NCBI GenBank assembly: GCA_017428485.1
Contig: JAFRQT010000020.1
Coordinates: 1 to 34,607, forward strand
Origin: Bacilli bacterium
GTDB taxonomy: Bacteria; Bacillota_I; Bacilli_A; RF39; UBA660
Length of the DNA stretch: 34,607 bases
Direction of reading: 5' to 3'
The notes below the pieces were generated by a model. The model was not told the DNA's origin. It saw nothing but the letters and a program-made list of their open reading frames with translations, and made no database searches. Within the stretch, counting starts at the first letter, position 1, and every line of letters begins with the position of its first letter. Of this stretch, positions 1 through 7,310 are shown in pieces. Position numbers and translations under genes: made by a program.

Positions 1-621
1 AAAATGGTTAAAACAGGAGATTCAATTAGAAATATAATTGATTATAGATTATCTCGTTATGCTTGTTATTTAATTGCTCAGAATTCTGATCCTAGAAAAG
101 AAGTTGTTGCACTTGCACAAACATATTTTGCAGTTCAAACTAGAAAACAAGAAATATTAGAAAAAGAATATAATTTAATGAATGAAGATGAAAAAAGATT
201 ATATCAAAGAAATCTTACTAAAAAAGGAAATTATTCATTAAATCAAACTGCAAAAGAAGCAGGCGTTAAAAACTTTGATAAATTTCATAATGCTGGATAT
301 AGAGGGCTATATGGTGGAGAAACTGCAGATGATATTGCAAAAAGGAAGAAGCTTAGATATAGAGAAGATATTCTTGATAATATGGGAAGTGAAGAACTAA
401 TAGATAATTTATTTAGAATAATTCAAACTGAAGAAAAATTAAAAAGAGATAATATTTATGGAGAAAACAAAGCTAATAAAACACATTTTGAAGTTGGTAG
501 TAAAATTAGAGGCACAATAAAAGAACTAGGTGGCACTATGCCAGAAAGCTTACCCAAACCTCAAAAGAGCTTGAAAACACTTGAAAAAGAAAATGTAAAT
601 TATAGAATTGATAATCAATAA
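1..621 (+). CDS. dinD: DinD-like DNA-damage-inducible protein, 5'-truncated by window edge
   Basis: The reading frame is open from the first base, so the gene begins outside the window. The 206 visible residues resemble E. coli DinD from about its residue 67 to the end: a LSRYACYL block, [39 protein letters not shown] and a C-terminal [11 protein letters not shown] stretch are all present. In the E. coli protein (about 274 residues) the missing part is the N-terminal BRO-N fold, so the first ATG here is probably an internal Met. DinD is a LexA-controlled SOS protein reported to bind RecA and inhibit its filaments. BRO-N/DinD genes often travel on mobile elements. The stop lies only about 8 bp before the -35 box of the L21 operon. 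The family call is firm; a role in this organism is inference. Confidence 0.85.
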   Translation, partial: KMVKTGDSIRNIIDYRLSRYACYLIAQNSDPRKEVVALAQTYFAVQTRKQEILEKEYNLMNEDEKRLYQRNLTKKGNYSLNQTAKEAGVKNFDKFHNAGYRGLYGGETADDIAKRKKLRYREDILDNMGSEELIDNLFRIIQTEEKLKRDNIYGENKANKTHFEVGSKIRGTIKELGGTMPESLPKPQKSLKTLEKENVNYRIDNQ

Positions 622-629
622 GAATTTGT

Positions 630-658
630 TTGACAGAAGGGTATAAATATGCTAAAAT
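630..658 (+). promoter_or_regulatory. Sigma-A-type promoter of the rplU-prp-rpmA operon
   Basis: A perfect -35 TTGACA is followed by a 17-bp spacer and a -10 TAAAAT. TGC directly before the -10 makes it an extended -10 box. Transcription should start near 665, just before the L21 leader hairpins. The ATGCTAAAAT core recurs twice in front of the HU gene. Confidence 0.85.
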
Positions 659-660
659 AC

Positions 661-754
661 TCATGTTTGTAGAAATCTTTCTCTACAACCGCATTTAATA
701 AGGTCATAAATAAAGTTAACTTTTACCTTATAAAGCGAGTCTTATTGAAGGAGG
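661..754 (+). ncRNA. L21 leader RNA (5' UTR of rplU)
   Basis: About 95 nt separate the predicted transcription start from rplU, which is where Firmicutes carry the conserved L21 leader, a presumed autoregulatory ribosomal-protein leader. Visible structure: a first hairpin GTAGA/TCTAC (669-673 with 682-686), then two mutually exclusive pairings. ATAAGGT (698-704) can pair with ACCTTAT (725-731), or AATAAG (697-702) can pair with CTTATT (741-746), which brings the helix up to the AAGGAGG ribosome site (748-754). The alternatives share one strand, as expected of a switch that controls access to the SD. The covariance match to the Rfam family was not run. Confidence 0.7.
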
Positions 755-760
755 AATAAT

Positions 761-1060
761 ATGAAAGCAATATTTGTAACTGGTGGAAAACAATATATGG
801 TTGAAGAAGGACAAGAACTATATATTGAAAAACTAGATAATGAAGTAGATAGCGAAGTTGTTTTTGATGAAGTTTTATATGTTGATGGTAAAGTAGGTAC
901 TCCTACTGTTAAAGGAGCTAAGGTTGTTGCTAAAGTTTTAAAGCATGGAAAACAAAAGAAAATTTTAGTTTTTAAATATAAACCTAAAAAGAAATATAGA
1001 AAAACTCAAGGACATAGACAACCTTATACTAAGATACTTATTAAATCAATAACAAAGTAA
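761..1060 (+). CDS. rplU: 50S ribosomal protein L21
   Basis: This 99-residue protein has the usual L21 length. It starts with the typical [16 protein letters not shown] block and ends with a basic [19 protein letters not shown] region that contacts 23S rRNA. L21 is an early-assembling protein of the large subunit that binds domain I of 23S rRNA. AAGGAGG lies 6 bp upstream of the ATG. It is the first gene of a three-gene operon, and its stop codon shares one base with the start of prp, which implies translational coupling. Expression is probably controlled by the leader RNA directly upstream. Confidence 0.97.
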   Translation: MKAIFVTGGKQYMVEEGQELYIEKLDNEVDSEVVFDEVLYVDGKVGTPTVKGAKVVAKVLKHGKQKKILVFKYKPKKKYRKTQGHRQPYTKILIKSITK

Positions 1061-1374
1061 TGATTAAAGTACAAATTAATAAGAAAAATAATATCATTGA
1101 AAGTATAAATTGTCATGGTCATGCAAATTATGCTGGTTATGGTAAAGATATAGTATGTGCATCATTTAGTACAATGATAATAACTACTATAAATGGTATA
1201 CTTGAAATTGATAAAGATGCTATTAGTTATACTGATAATAATGATTTAAAAATTATTAATATTAAGAAAGATAATATAACAAATAGTTTACTTAATAATT
1301 TAGTTAATATGATATATGAACTAAAGGATAGTTATGATAAAAATATTGATATTAAGGAGGAAAACCATGAATAA
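1060..1374 (+). CDS. prp: Ribosomal-processing cysteine protease Prp (YsxB family)
   Basis: Prp removes the N-terminal extension of ribosomal protein L27 in Firmicutes and related bacteria. The 104-residue product has the family signature [17 protein letters not shown]. His21 and Cys33 align with the catalytic His22 and Cys34 of the Staphylococcus aureus enzyme. The gene sits between rplU and rpmA, the canonical order, and overlaps both (1 bp and 8 bp). It has no strong SD of its own and is probably translated by coupling to rplU. Its substrate, an L27 precursor with an LNIQLFA cleavage sequence, is encoded immediately downstream, which supports the call strongly. Confidence 0.95.
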   Translation: MIKVQINKKNNIIESINCHGHANYAGYGKDIVCASFSTMIITTINGILEIDKDAISYTDNNDLKIINIKKDNITNSLLNNLVNMIYELKDSYDKNIDIKEENHE

Positions 1375-1651
1375 AATGAATTTAAATATACAATTATTCG
1401 CATCTAAAAAAGGTGTTGGTTCTACAAAAAACGGTAGAGATTCTATCGGACGTAGATTAGGTGCTAAGCTTAGTGATGGACAAGTTGCTAAAGCTGGTGC
1501 AATTATTTATCGTCAAAGAGGAACTAAGATTTATCCAGGCACTAATACAGGAATGGGTAAAGATCATACTTTATATGCTAAAGTTAGCGGAACAGTTAAG
1601 TATGAAAGAAAAGGAAAAGATAAAAAACAAGTTAGTGTTTATGAGAACTAA
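1367..1651 (+). CDS. rpmA: 50S ribosomal protein L27 precursor with Prp-cleavable leader
   Basis: I place the start at the ATG 6 bp after AAGGAGG (1354-1360). A reading starting 33 bp earlier would have no SD. The 94-residue product begins [12 protein letters not shown] and continues [14 protein letters not shown], the mature L27 N-terminus, whose flexible tail reaches the peptidyl-transferase centre. The LNIQLFA leader matches the LNLQFFA type that Prp cleaves in S. aureus, so cleavage after Ala12 is expected. The rest ([45 protein letters not shown]) is normal L27. The gene overlaps prp by 8 bp, and its stop codon lies inside the operon terminator. Confidence 0.96.
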   Translation: MNKMNLNIQLFASKKGVGSTKNGRDSIGRRLGAKLSDGQVAKAGAIIYRQRGTKIYPGTNTGMGKDHTLYAKVSGTVKYERKGKDKKQVSVYEN

Positions 1652-1669
1652 GAAATTAGTTCTTTTTTT
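1644..1669 (+). terminator. Intrinsic terminator of the rplU-prp-rpmA operon
   Basis: AGAACTAA (1644-1651) pairs with TTAGTTCT (1656-1663) around a GAAA loop, followed by a run of T. The left arm includes the last codons and the TAA of rpmA. Confidence 0.9.
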
Positions 1670-1690
1670 ATGTAAATAAAATAAGTTATA

Positions 1691-1719
1691 TTAAAAAAAT
1701 AATATATTAGTGGTATAAT
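1691..1719 (+). promoter_or_regulatory. Predicted promoter of the lipoprotein-vanZ-LCP operon
   Basis: A perfect -10 TATAAT (1714-1719) is preceded by TGG, giving an extended -10. The -35 at 17 bp spacing is a weak TTAAAA. It lies between a terminator and the next start codon. Confidence 0.65.
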
Positions 1720-1742
1720 GTTATGTAGGATGTGATGTAATT

Positions 1743-2792
1743 ATGAAAAATAAAAAAATATTAGTTATTTTAATGTTAGTCTTTTCACTTTTATTAGTGG
1801 GTTGTGGTAAGCAAGAAGAACCAAAGCAAGAAGAACCAAAGAAAGAAGAAACAAAAATTGAGGAGCCAGAAAAAGAAGAACCTGTCAAGGAAGTATCTAA
1901 ATTTAAAATATTTGATACTACTTCTAAAAATAGACCATTTGCAATTGTAGTAAATAATACTCCAGTTGCTGTTAAAGTACAAGAAGGAGTAACTAAAGCA
2001 TATTTAGTATATGAATTTCCTACAGAAGGATTTACTTCTAGACTTATGGCATTATTTAAAGATGTTCCAACTTTAACTGTCGGAACGATTCGTAGTTGTA
2101 GACATAATTTTATTGATTTTGCTCAAGAAAATGATGCAGTATTAGTATGTTATGGATGGAGTCATTATGCTAAAGATGAACTTGAACAACAAAAAATTGC
2201 TTATATTAATGGAATATCATCAAGATGGTCAAGTTTGTTTTGGAGAAGCAATCCTGAGAAATTAGCTAGTGAGCATACTGCGTATACTAGTATAGAAAAA
2301 GTTTATAATTATGCAAAAGGACATAATTATAGACTTACAAGTGATAAATCACGTGTGTTGAATTATACTCCTGAAGAAGTTAATTTAAATAATATGAATA
2401 AAGCAATTACTGCAAATACAGTAACATTGCCTTATGGAAATATTACAACTGTATTTAAATATGATAAAAATACTAAAGAATATGTTAAATATGTTAATAA
2501 TAAAGAAATAAAAGATCACAATACAGGAGAACATATTACTACAAAAAATATTATTATTCAAAAAATAACTTATAAAATGGCGTCAGATCATTATTATTGG
2601 GATTTACATACAACAGGTACTGGAGATGGATATTATATTACTAATGGCTACGCTGTACCAATTAAATGGAGTAAAAAGACAAGAGATTCTAAAAGTATAT
2701 ACACATATTTAGATGGTAAAGAAATAGAAGTAAATGATGGCAGAACTTATATAGAAGTTCATACTACAAAGAAAAAACACTCTATAAAATAG
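1743..2792 (+). CDS. DUF3048 (YerB-like) secreted lipoprotein
   Basis: The 349-residue protein starts with a lipoprotein signal peptide: basic MKNKK, a hydrophobic stretch, and the lipobox LVGC with Cys21 as the lipidated residue. A charged spacer of EEPK-type repeats follows (about residues 24-50) and would hold the domain away from the membrane. The remainder has the DUF3048 pattern: RPFAIVVNNTP, AYLVYEFPTEGFTSRLMALF, VGTIRSCRHNF and SEHTAY. B. subtilis YerB belongs to this family, and its biochemical role is not established. The product should be anchored outside the cytoplasmic membrane. The SD is weak (AGGATGTGATG). The next gene follows after 7 bp and encodes another envelope protein, so a cell-envelope role is plausible but not shown. 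Confidence 0.85.
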   Translation: MKNKKILVILMLVFSLLLVGCGKQEEPKQEEPKKEETKIEEPEKEEPVKEVSKFKIFDTTSKNRPFAIVVNNTPVAVKVQEGVTKAYLVYEFPTEGFTSRLMALFKDVPTLTVGTIRSCRHNFIDFAQENDAVLVCYGWSHYAKDELEQQKIAYINGISSRWSSLFWRSNPEKLASEHTAYTSIEKVYNYAKGHNYRLTSDKSRVLNYTPEEVNLNNMNKAITANTVTLPYGNITTVFKYDKNTKEYVKYVNNKEIKDHNTGEHITTKNIIIQKITYKMASDHYYWDLHTTGTGDGYYITNGYAVPIKWSKKTRDSKSIYTYLDGKEIEVNDGRTYIEVHTTKKKHSIK

Positions 2793-2799
2793 GTGAAAA

Positions 2800-3339
2800 A
2801 TGAGTAAAAATAAAAAGATTATAATAGCAATTGCTTTTATATTCATAATTCTATGGATAGTAGGAATTTATAAATTAAGTGCGATGAATTCGTCTAATTC
2901 CAATGGAAGCAGCAGAAATATAATTGGTATATTTATTGAAGATACATTGGATATTACCAATAAATATGGGATTACTAATTCCCATCCTGATGATCAAAAA
3001 ATAAATAAAGCAGTTGTTTTGTTAAATAAACCATTAAGAAAAGTAATGCATGCTAGTGTATATTTAGTCCTTGCTTTAATGATTATATTTACAATTAATA
3101 TGTTTTTTAAGAATAAAAAATATCTAAAATCGGCATTAATTACATTATTGTTAATAATTGCACTTGCTGGATTTGATGAATATCATCAAACATACGTAAA
3201 AGATAGAACAGGGGATATAAAGGATGTTTTAATAGATACTATAGGCGGAGTTGCAGGAATCTTATTCTATGGAACATATTATTACGTATATAGAAGAGGA
3301 TATAATGCTGGTATAAAAAATAATAATGTGTTAAAATAG
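2800..3339 (+). CDS. VanZ-like family membrane protein
   Basis: The 179-residue protein has an N-terminal membrane segment (about residues 5-24), an external polar loop, two central hydrophobic segments (about 85-104 and 110-126), and the family-diagnostic stretch GFDEYHQTYVKDRTGDIKD, followed by a last hydrophobic segment with a Gly-rich turn. LRKVMHASVY before the second segment is also typical. VanZ-like proteins are integral membrane proteins. VanZ itself raises teicoplanin resistance by an unknown mechanism, and most chromosomal members have no assigned role. The SD AGGTGA lies 5 bp from the ATG. The gene stands between a lipoprotein and an LCP gene with spacers of 7 and 16 bp, so it is cotranscribed. 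Confidence 0.85.
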   Translation: MSKNKKIIIAIAFIFIILWIVGIYKLSAMNSSNSNGSSRNIIGIFIEDTLDITNKYGITNSHPDDQKINKAVVLLNKPLRKVMHASVYLVLALMIIFTINMFFKNKKYLKSALITLLLIIALAGFDEYHQTYVKDRTGDIKDVLIDTIGGVAGILFYGTYYYVYRRGYNAGIKNNNVLK

Positions 3340-3355
3340 GAAAAAGGTGATTGAA

Positions 3356-4831
3356 ATGAAGCAAAAATCAAAGAAAAAAATAAGAATACTTAGCAAAATT
3401 ATTTGTTTTGCAGCTTTAATTGTTTTAGTAATGTTTTTATATTATCTAAAAAAATTAAATATTCTTCCAAGCAAGTATTTTTATTTAATATTTGGTATAT
3501 TATCTTTTTTAGAATTAATTTTTATATTGTTTAGCATCAATAAAAGAATTAAACCAGTAATTTTAATTATATTAGATATATTTGCAATACTATTCATGTT
3601 AGTAGAGGGTTATGGTGCTTATAAACTATATCAAATATATGGATTTTTAGATCGAGATATTAAAGTTGTTGAAACTAAAGAAATATATTATTTAATGGTT
3701 AATTCTGAAAGTAATTATAAGGATTTGAAATCAATTGAAAATAAATTTGTATATTATTTTAATGATGTAGAAGATTTTGATAAATTAAAGCAAAGTGTTA
3801 GTAAAAAAGTTAATATTATTTTAACTGAAACTGATGATTATGGAAACTTAATAACTAGTATTCTTGAAGATAAAGAAAGAATTATATTGGTAAGTGAAGG
3901 AAATTATAATTCTTATTTAGAAAATCAGGAATCTGAAGAGAATGTTGATATTGATGAAGTAAAAAATAAGTTTAATATATTGGCAGAAATAGAATTAACA
4001 AATAAAATAGAACAAAGTAATTCTGATGAAGATTTAATGTCAAAACCATTTATATTATATATTAGTGGTATAGATACAAGAAGTAATAAAATGCCAACTA
4101 AGAGTTTGAGCGATGTTAATATATTTGTTGTAGTTAATCCCCAAACAAGAGATATATTACTTGTAAACACTCCAAGAGACTATTATGTACAAGTTCATGG
4201 AACAAAAGGACTTAAGGATAAACTTACTCATGCAGGTGGTATTGGCGGAGTAAAGCTTTCTAAGGCTACACTTGAAGATTTATTAGGATATAAGGCAAAT
4301 AATTATATAAGGGTTAATTTTAACTCAGTTGTTAAATTAGTTGATGCAATTGGAGGAATAACTATTAATAATGAATTTAACTATTCATATACTCCTAGGC
4401 ATGGCCAGGGATGCGTAATACGTCCTGGTAAAAACAAACTTGATGGTATATGTACATTAGGATTTGTAAGAGAAAGATATTCATATAAAGGTGGAGATAG
4501 ACAAAGAGGTAAAAATCAACAACAAGTTATTGCAAAGATAATAGAAAAAATTTCTTCATCTAAAACTTTAATAATGAACTATGATAAATTATTAAAAGCA
4601 TTAAGTGGTTCTTTCGAAACAGATCTTTCTACTAAGAATATTACTTCTGCTGTACAATTTCAATTAAATGATATGAGAGGATGGAATATAACAACAGCAA
4701 ACTTAGATGGATCTACTGGTATGGAACCAACATATACTTGTCCAAAATGTAAGAGAAGTGTAATGTATCAGAATCCAAAATCAATAAAAGCTGCTCAAGA
4801 AAAAATAAAAGAAATATTAGAAAAGAAATAA
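3356..4831 (+). CDS. LCP (LytR-CpsA-Psr) family wall-polymer ligase
   Basis: LCP proteins transfer undecaprenyl-linked polymers (teichoic acids, capsules) onto peptidoglycan outside the membrane. I prefer the ATG at 3356, because AGGTGAT just upstream is the SD and contains the alternative GTG at 3347. The 491-residue product has three N-terminal membrane segments (about 12-31, 40-60, 66-88), an unassigned accessory region (about 95-225), and the LCP domain from about 229. Catalytic-type residues are visible: Asp240 in GIDTRS, Arg274 in NTPRDYYV, and the LDG/GFVRERYSYKGGDRQRGKNQQ block. Unusually, a CPKCKR motif lies close to the C-terminus. The gene is 3' of vanZ and about 650 bp upstream of the polysaccharide operon, which makes that polymer a likely substrate. 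Confidence 0.93.
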   Translation: MKQKSKKKIRILSKIICFAALIVLVMFLYYLKKLNILPSKYFYLIFGILSFLELIFILFSINKRIKPVILIILDIFAILFMLVEGYGAYKLYQIYGFLDRDIKVVETKEIYYLMVNSESNYKDLKSIENKFVYYFNDVEDFDKLKQSVSKKVNIILTETDDYGNLITSILEDKERIILVSEGNYNSYLENQESEENVDIDEVKNKFNILAEIELTNKIEQSNSDEDLMSKPFILYISGIDTRSNKMPTKSLSDVNIFVVVNPQTRDILLVNTPRDYYVQVHGTKGLKDKLTHAGGIGGVKLSKATLEDLLGYKANNYIRVNFNSVVKLVDAIGGITINNEFNYSYTPRHGQGCVIRPGKNKLDGICTLGFVRERYSYKGGDRQRGKNQQQVIAKIIEKISSSKTLIMNYDKLLKALSGSFETDLSTKNITSAVQFQLNDMRGWNITTANLDGSTGMEPTYTCPKCKRSVMYQNPKSIKAAQEKIKEILEKK

Positions 4832-4845
4832 TATTTCTTTTTTCT
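4808..4845 (+). terminator. Intrinsic terminator after the LCP gene
   Basis: A 12-bp perfect stem, AAAGAAATATTA (4808-4819) with TAATATTTCTTT (4829-4840), has a 9-nt loop and a T-rich tail. The right arm starts with the stop codon of the LCP gene. Confidence 0.85.
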
Positions 4846-4920
4846 TTTGGGTAAATAATGGAACTAAAATTAAATATAATTCATAACTTATTAATGAATA
4901 GAAATAAAGGAGTGGATTAT

Positions 4921-5355
4921 ATGTGTAATTGTAATAATAAAAGCAATGATAATAATTGCTGTAATAATTGTATAATGGAGATATTACAAGTAATAAATGT
5001 ACTTCAAAATAATGCTTGTCCAGATAATTGTTTATTATCATGCGATAGGCCAGCTTTAGGAGGAGGACCTACTTGTCCAATATGTAATACCAGACCAATT
5101 ATGTTATATACTTGTTCAGGAAATGGGACACCTTATGCTATGCCAATAAGTAGAAGTGCTACTGAAACAACTACAAGCAATGTATTTAGAGTAGAAAAAG
5201 TTGATGGATGCTGTTGTACATTTAGAGTATTAACACAAAACCCAGATACTACATCTCAATATCCATATGTTTCAACAAATTCAATATTTACAATGGATGC
5301 TAATTGTTTATGTGCAGTAAGATGCTTAGATGATACATTTGTAGAATGTTTATAA
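4921..5355 (+). CDS. CotY/CotZ-like cysteine-rich spore coat protein
   Basis: The start is fixed by AAAGGAG (4906-4912), 8 bp before the ATG; the in-frame ATG at 4858 has no SD. The 144-residue product is rich in Cys, with MCNCNN and NNCCNNC at the N-terminus, a CPDNCLLSCDRP segment, CPICN, GCCCTFRVL in the middle and CLCAVRCLDDTFVECL at the end. Spacing and the FRVEKVDGCCCTFRVL and CLCAVRCLD blocks match the CotY/CotZ family, which forms disulfide-linked crust layers of Bacillus spores. A single-gene unit with its own terminator fits a stage-specific gene, although I see no clear sporulation-sigma promoter. It implies endospore ancestry or a re-used coat-like structural protein. Confidence 0.85.
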   Translation: MCNCNNKSNDNNCCNNCIMEILQVINVLQNNACPDNCLLSCDRPALGGGPTCPICNTRPIMLYTCSGNGTPYAMPISRSATETTTSNVFRVEKVDGCCCTFRVLTQNPDTTSQYPYVSTNSIFTMDANCLCAVRCLDDTFVECL

Positions 5356-5386
5356 GAGTTCAAAATTTAATTTTGAACTCTTTTAA
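5354..5386 (+). terminator. Intrinsic terminator after the spore-coat-like gene
   Basis: A 13-bp perfect stem, AAGAGTTCAAAAT (5354-5366) with ATTTTGAACTCTT (5370-5382), has a TTA loop and a short T tail. Confidence 0.88.
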
Positions 5387-5422
5387 TATGCTAAAATGTA
5401 TTTTTTATGTTAAATGTGAAAA

Positions 5423-5456
5423 TAAAGTTTAACTTTAATAAAATATATGATATAAT
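5423..5456 (+). promoter_or_regulatory. Promoter and operator-like palindrome of the polysaccharide operon
   Basis: A perfect -10 TATAAT (5451-5456) is preceded by TGA (extended -10). The -35 is weak (TTAACT, 5429-5434, 16-bp spacer). It is embedded in a perfect inverted repeat, TAAAGTT-T-AACTTTA (5423-5437), which could be a regulator site covering the -35. An extra ATGCTAAAAT box at 5388-5397 has no good -35 partner. Confidence 0.6.
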
Positions 5457-5488
5457 ATTTTTACAACATTAGTTAAGGAGCAAAAGGA

Positions 5489-6190
5489 ATGATAAGAGAA
5501 TTAGACGCTACAGCGAAATATGTATTAGGCGATAAGTTTGATTGTTCTAAAGTTAAAGCAAAATCAAAGAACAAATTATATCTTTTTACAAAGAGGTTGT
5601 TTGATATAATTGTTTCTTTTTTATGTTGTATTTTTTTAATACCAATTACGCTTATAATTAAAATTGCATATATGCTTAATGGAGATTTTCATAGAATTAT
5701 ATTTGTTCAAGAAAGAATAGGAAAAGATGGCAAATTATTTAAATTCTATAAATATAGAAGTATGGTTGTTAATGCTGATGAAGTATTAAAAGAAATGCTT
5801 GCAAAAGATAAAGAATTAGCACGTGAATATCGCATAAATAAAAAATTAGATAATGATCCTAGAATAACAAAAGTAGGAAAAATAATTAGAAGAACATCAA
5901 TTGATGAATTGCCACAACTAATAAATATATTTTTGGGTGATATGTCATTTGTAGGCAATCGACCATATTTGCCTAGAGAGAAAAAGGATATGGGCAAGTA
6001 TTTTGATGATATAGTTAAAACTAAACCTGGTCTTACAGGGTTTTGGCAATGTTCTTTAAGAAGTAGAGGAACTTTCTTAGATAGATTAAAAATGGAACAA
6101 TATTATTCAAAACATCAAGGATTTAGATTCGATGTAAGTATATTTTTTAAAACGTTCAGTGTTGTTTTAGGACGCGATGGAGCAAAGTAA
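5489..6190 (+). CDS. Polyprenyl-phosphate sugar-1-phosphate transferase (initiating PGT)
   Basis: This family (WcaJ/PglC-like small monotopic phosphoglycosyl transferases) transfers a sugar-1-phosphate from a UDP-sugar to undecaprenyl phosphate on the inner face of the membrane, the first step of polymer synthesis. The 233-residue protein has an N-terminal tail, a re-entrant hydrophobic helix (about 37-62), KYRSM (88-92), the catalytic Asp-Glu pair D139-E140 in SIDELPQL, and GNRP (156-159). KPGLTGFWQ and the C-terminal DRLKMEQYY region are typical. SD AAGGAG lies 8-9 bp upstream. It is the first gene of the polysaccharide operon. The sugar transferred cannot be read from sequence; Gal, Glc, GlcNAc and QuiNAc-type sugars are all possible. 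Confidence 0.93.
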   Translation: MIRELDATAKYVLGDKFDCSKVKAKSKNKLYLFTKRLFDIIVSFLCCIFLIPITLIIKIAYMLNGDFHRIIFVQERIGKDGKLFKFYKYRSMVVNADEVLKEMLAKDKELAREYRINKKLDNDPRITKVGKIIRRTSIDELPQLINIFLGDMSFVGNRPYLPREKKDMGKYFDDIVKTKPGLTGFWQCSLRSRGTFLDRLKMEQYYSKHQGFRFDVSIFFKTFSVVLGRDGAK

Positions 6191-6196
6191 AAACTT

Positions 6197-6224
6197 AGGA
6201 ATACACGAATAATGTATTCCTTTT
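6197..6224 (+). terminator. Hairpin with T tract, possible attenuator inside the operon
   Basis: AGGAATACA (6197-6205) pairs with TGTATTCCT (6213-6221) around a 7-nt loop, followed by only TTT then G. It lies between the initiating transferase and the epimerase. The short T tract suggests partial termination, which would give more message for the first gene than for the rest. Confidence 0.6.
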
Positions 6225-6243
6225 GCTGTGTAAAAGGAGAATT

Positions 6244-7293
6244 ATGAAAAATAAGTTGGAATTAGAAAATAAAACTGTAATTGTTACTGGAGCCGCCGGA
6301 TTTATAGGATATTATTTATCAAAAAGATTACTTGAAGAAATTAAGAATATAAGAGTAATCGGATTTGATAATGTAAATGATTATTATGATGTTAGGTTAA
6401 AAGAGGAAAGATTAAATAATTTGTATAAATTTAACAATTTTACATTTATTAAAGGAAATCTTGCTGATAAGGAATTAATATTAAAAATGTTTAATGAATA
6501 TAAACCAAATATTGTTGTAAACCTAGCTGCACAGGCTGGAGTTAGATATTCAATAGATCATCCTGATGTTTATATAGAATCCAATATCATAGGTTTTTAT
6601 AACATATTAGAAGCATGTAGATATAATGAAGTTGAACATTTAGTTTATGCATCAAGTAGCTCAGTATATGGTGGAAATACTAAAGTTCCATTCAGTACAG
6701 ATGATAAAGTAGATAATCCTGTATCCTTATATGCCGCAACTAAAAAGTCAAATGAATTACTTGCTCATGCATATTCAAAATTATATAACATTCCAACTAC
6801 AGGGCTTAGATTTTTTACAGTTTATGGACCTTTAGGTAGACCAGATATGGCATATTTTAGTTTTACTAATAAATTAATAAATGGAGACAAAATTAAAATC
6901 TTTAATTATGGTAATTGCAAACGAGATTTTACTTATGTAGATGATATAGTTGAAGGAATAATTAGAGTAATGAAGGGTGCTCCAGCAAAACAAAATGGAG
7001 AAGATGGATTACCAATACCACCATATGCAATTTATAATATTGGTAATAATAATCCAGAAAACTTATTAGATTTTGTTAATATTCTACAAGAAGAATTAAT
7101 ACGTGCAAAAGTATTACCTGAAGATTATGACTTCGAAAGTCATAAAGAATTAGTCCCAATGCAGGCTGGAGATGTACCAATTACTTATGCTGATACAAAA
7201 GCATTAGAAGAAGATTTTGGATATAAACCATCAACATCTTTAAGAGAAGGATTAAGAAGGTTTGCAGAGTGGTATAAAGAATTTTATAAATAA
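6244..7293 (+). CDS. NAD-dependent epimerase, UDP-glucuronate 4-epimerase-like (CapI type)
   Basis: It likely interconverts UDP-glucuronate and UDP-galacturonate. The start is the ATG after AAAGGAG (6233-6239), giving 349 residues. It is an extended SDR enzyme: the NAD-binding TGAAGFIG motif (about 15-22), a Ser-rich SSSSVYGG stretch, and the catalytic YxxxK pair Tyr163 and Lys167. GPLGRPDMAYFSFTN, FNYGNCKRDFTYVDDIVEGI and VPMQAGDVPITYAD resemble CapI/UDP-glucuronate 4-epimerases more than GalE. Ugd, encoded about 11 kb downstream, would make its substrate. Substrate identity is family-based inference; a UDP-glucose/GlcNAc epimerase is the main alternative. Confidence 0.88.
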   Translation: MKNKLELENKTVIVTGAAGFIGYYLSKRLLEEIKNIRVIGFDNVNDYYDVRLKEERLNNLYKFNNFTFIKGNLADKELILKMFNEYKPNIVVNLAAQAGVRYSIDHPDVYIESNIIGFYNILEACRYNEVEHLVYASSSSVYGGNTKVPFSTDDKVDNPVSLYAATKKSNELLAHAYSKLYNIPTTGLRFFTVYGPLGRPDMAYFSFTNKLINGDKIKIFNYGNCKRDFTYVDDIVEGIIRVMKGAPAKQNGEDGLPIPPYAIYNIGNNNPENLLDFVNILQEELIRAKVLPEDYDFESHKELVPMQAGDVPITYADTKALEEDFGYKPSTSLREGLRRFAEWYKEFYK

Positions 7294-7310
7294 TAGAAAG
7301 AGTGATAAAA

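Noticed and set aside
4..621. Complete short DinD protein starting at the first ATG
   Set aside because: The frame is open to the window edge, the first ATG aligns with an internal Met of E. coli DinD, and no SD is visible.
4817..5041. Minus-strand gene opposite the spore-coat-like gene start
   Set aside because: It is Tyr/Leu-rich low-complexity sequence overlapping a terminator and the SD of a well-supported + strand gene.
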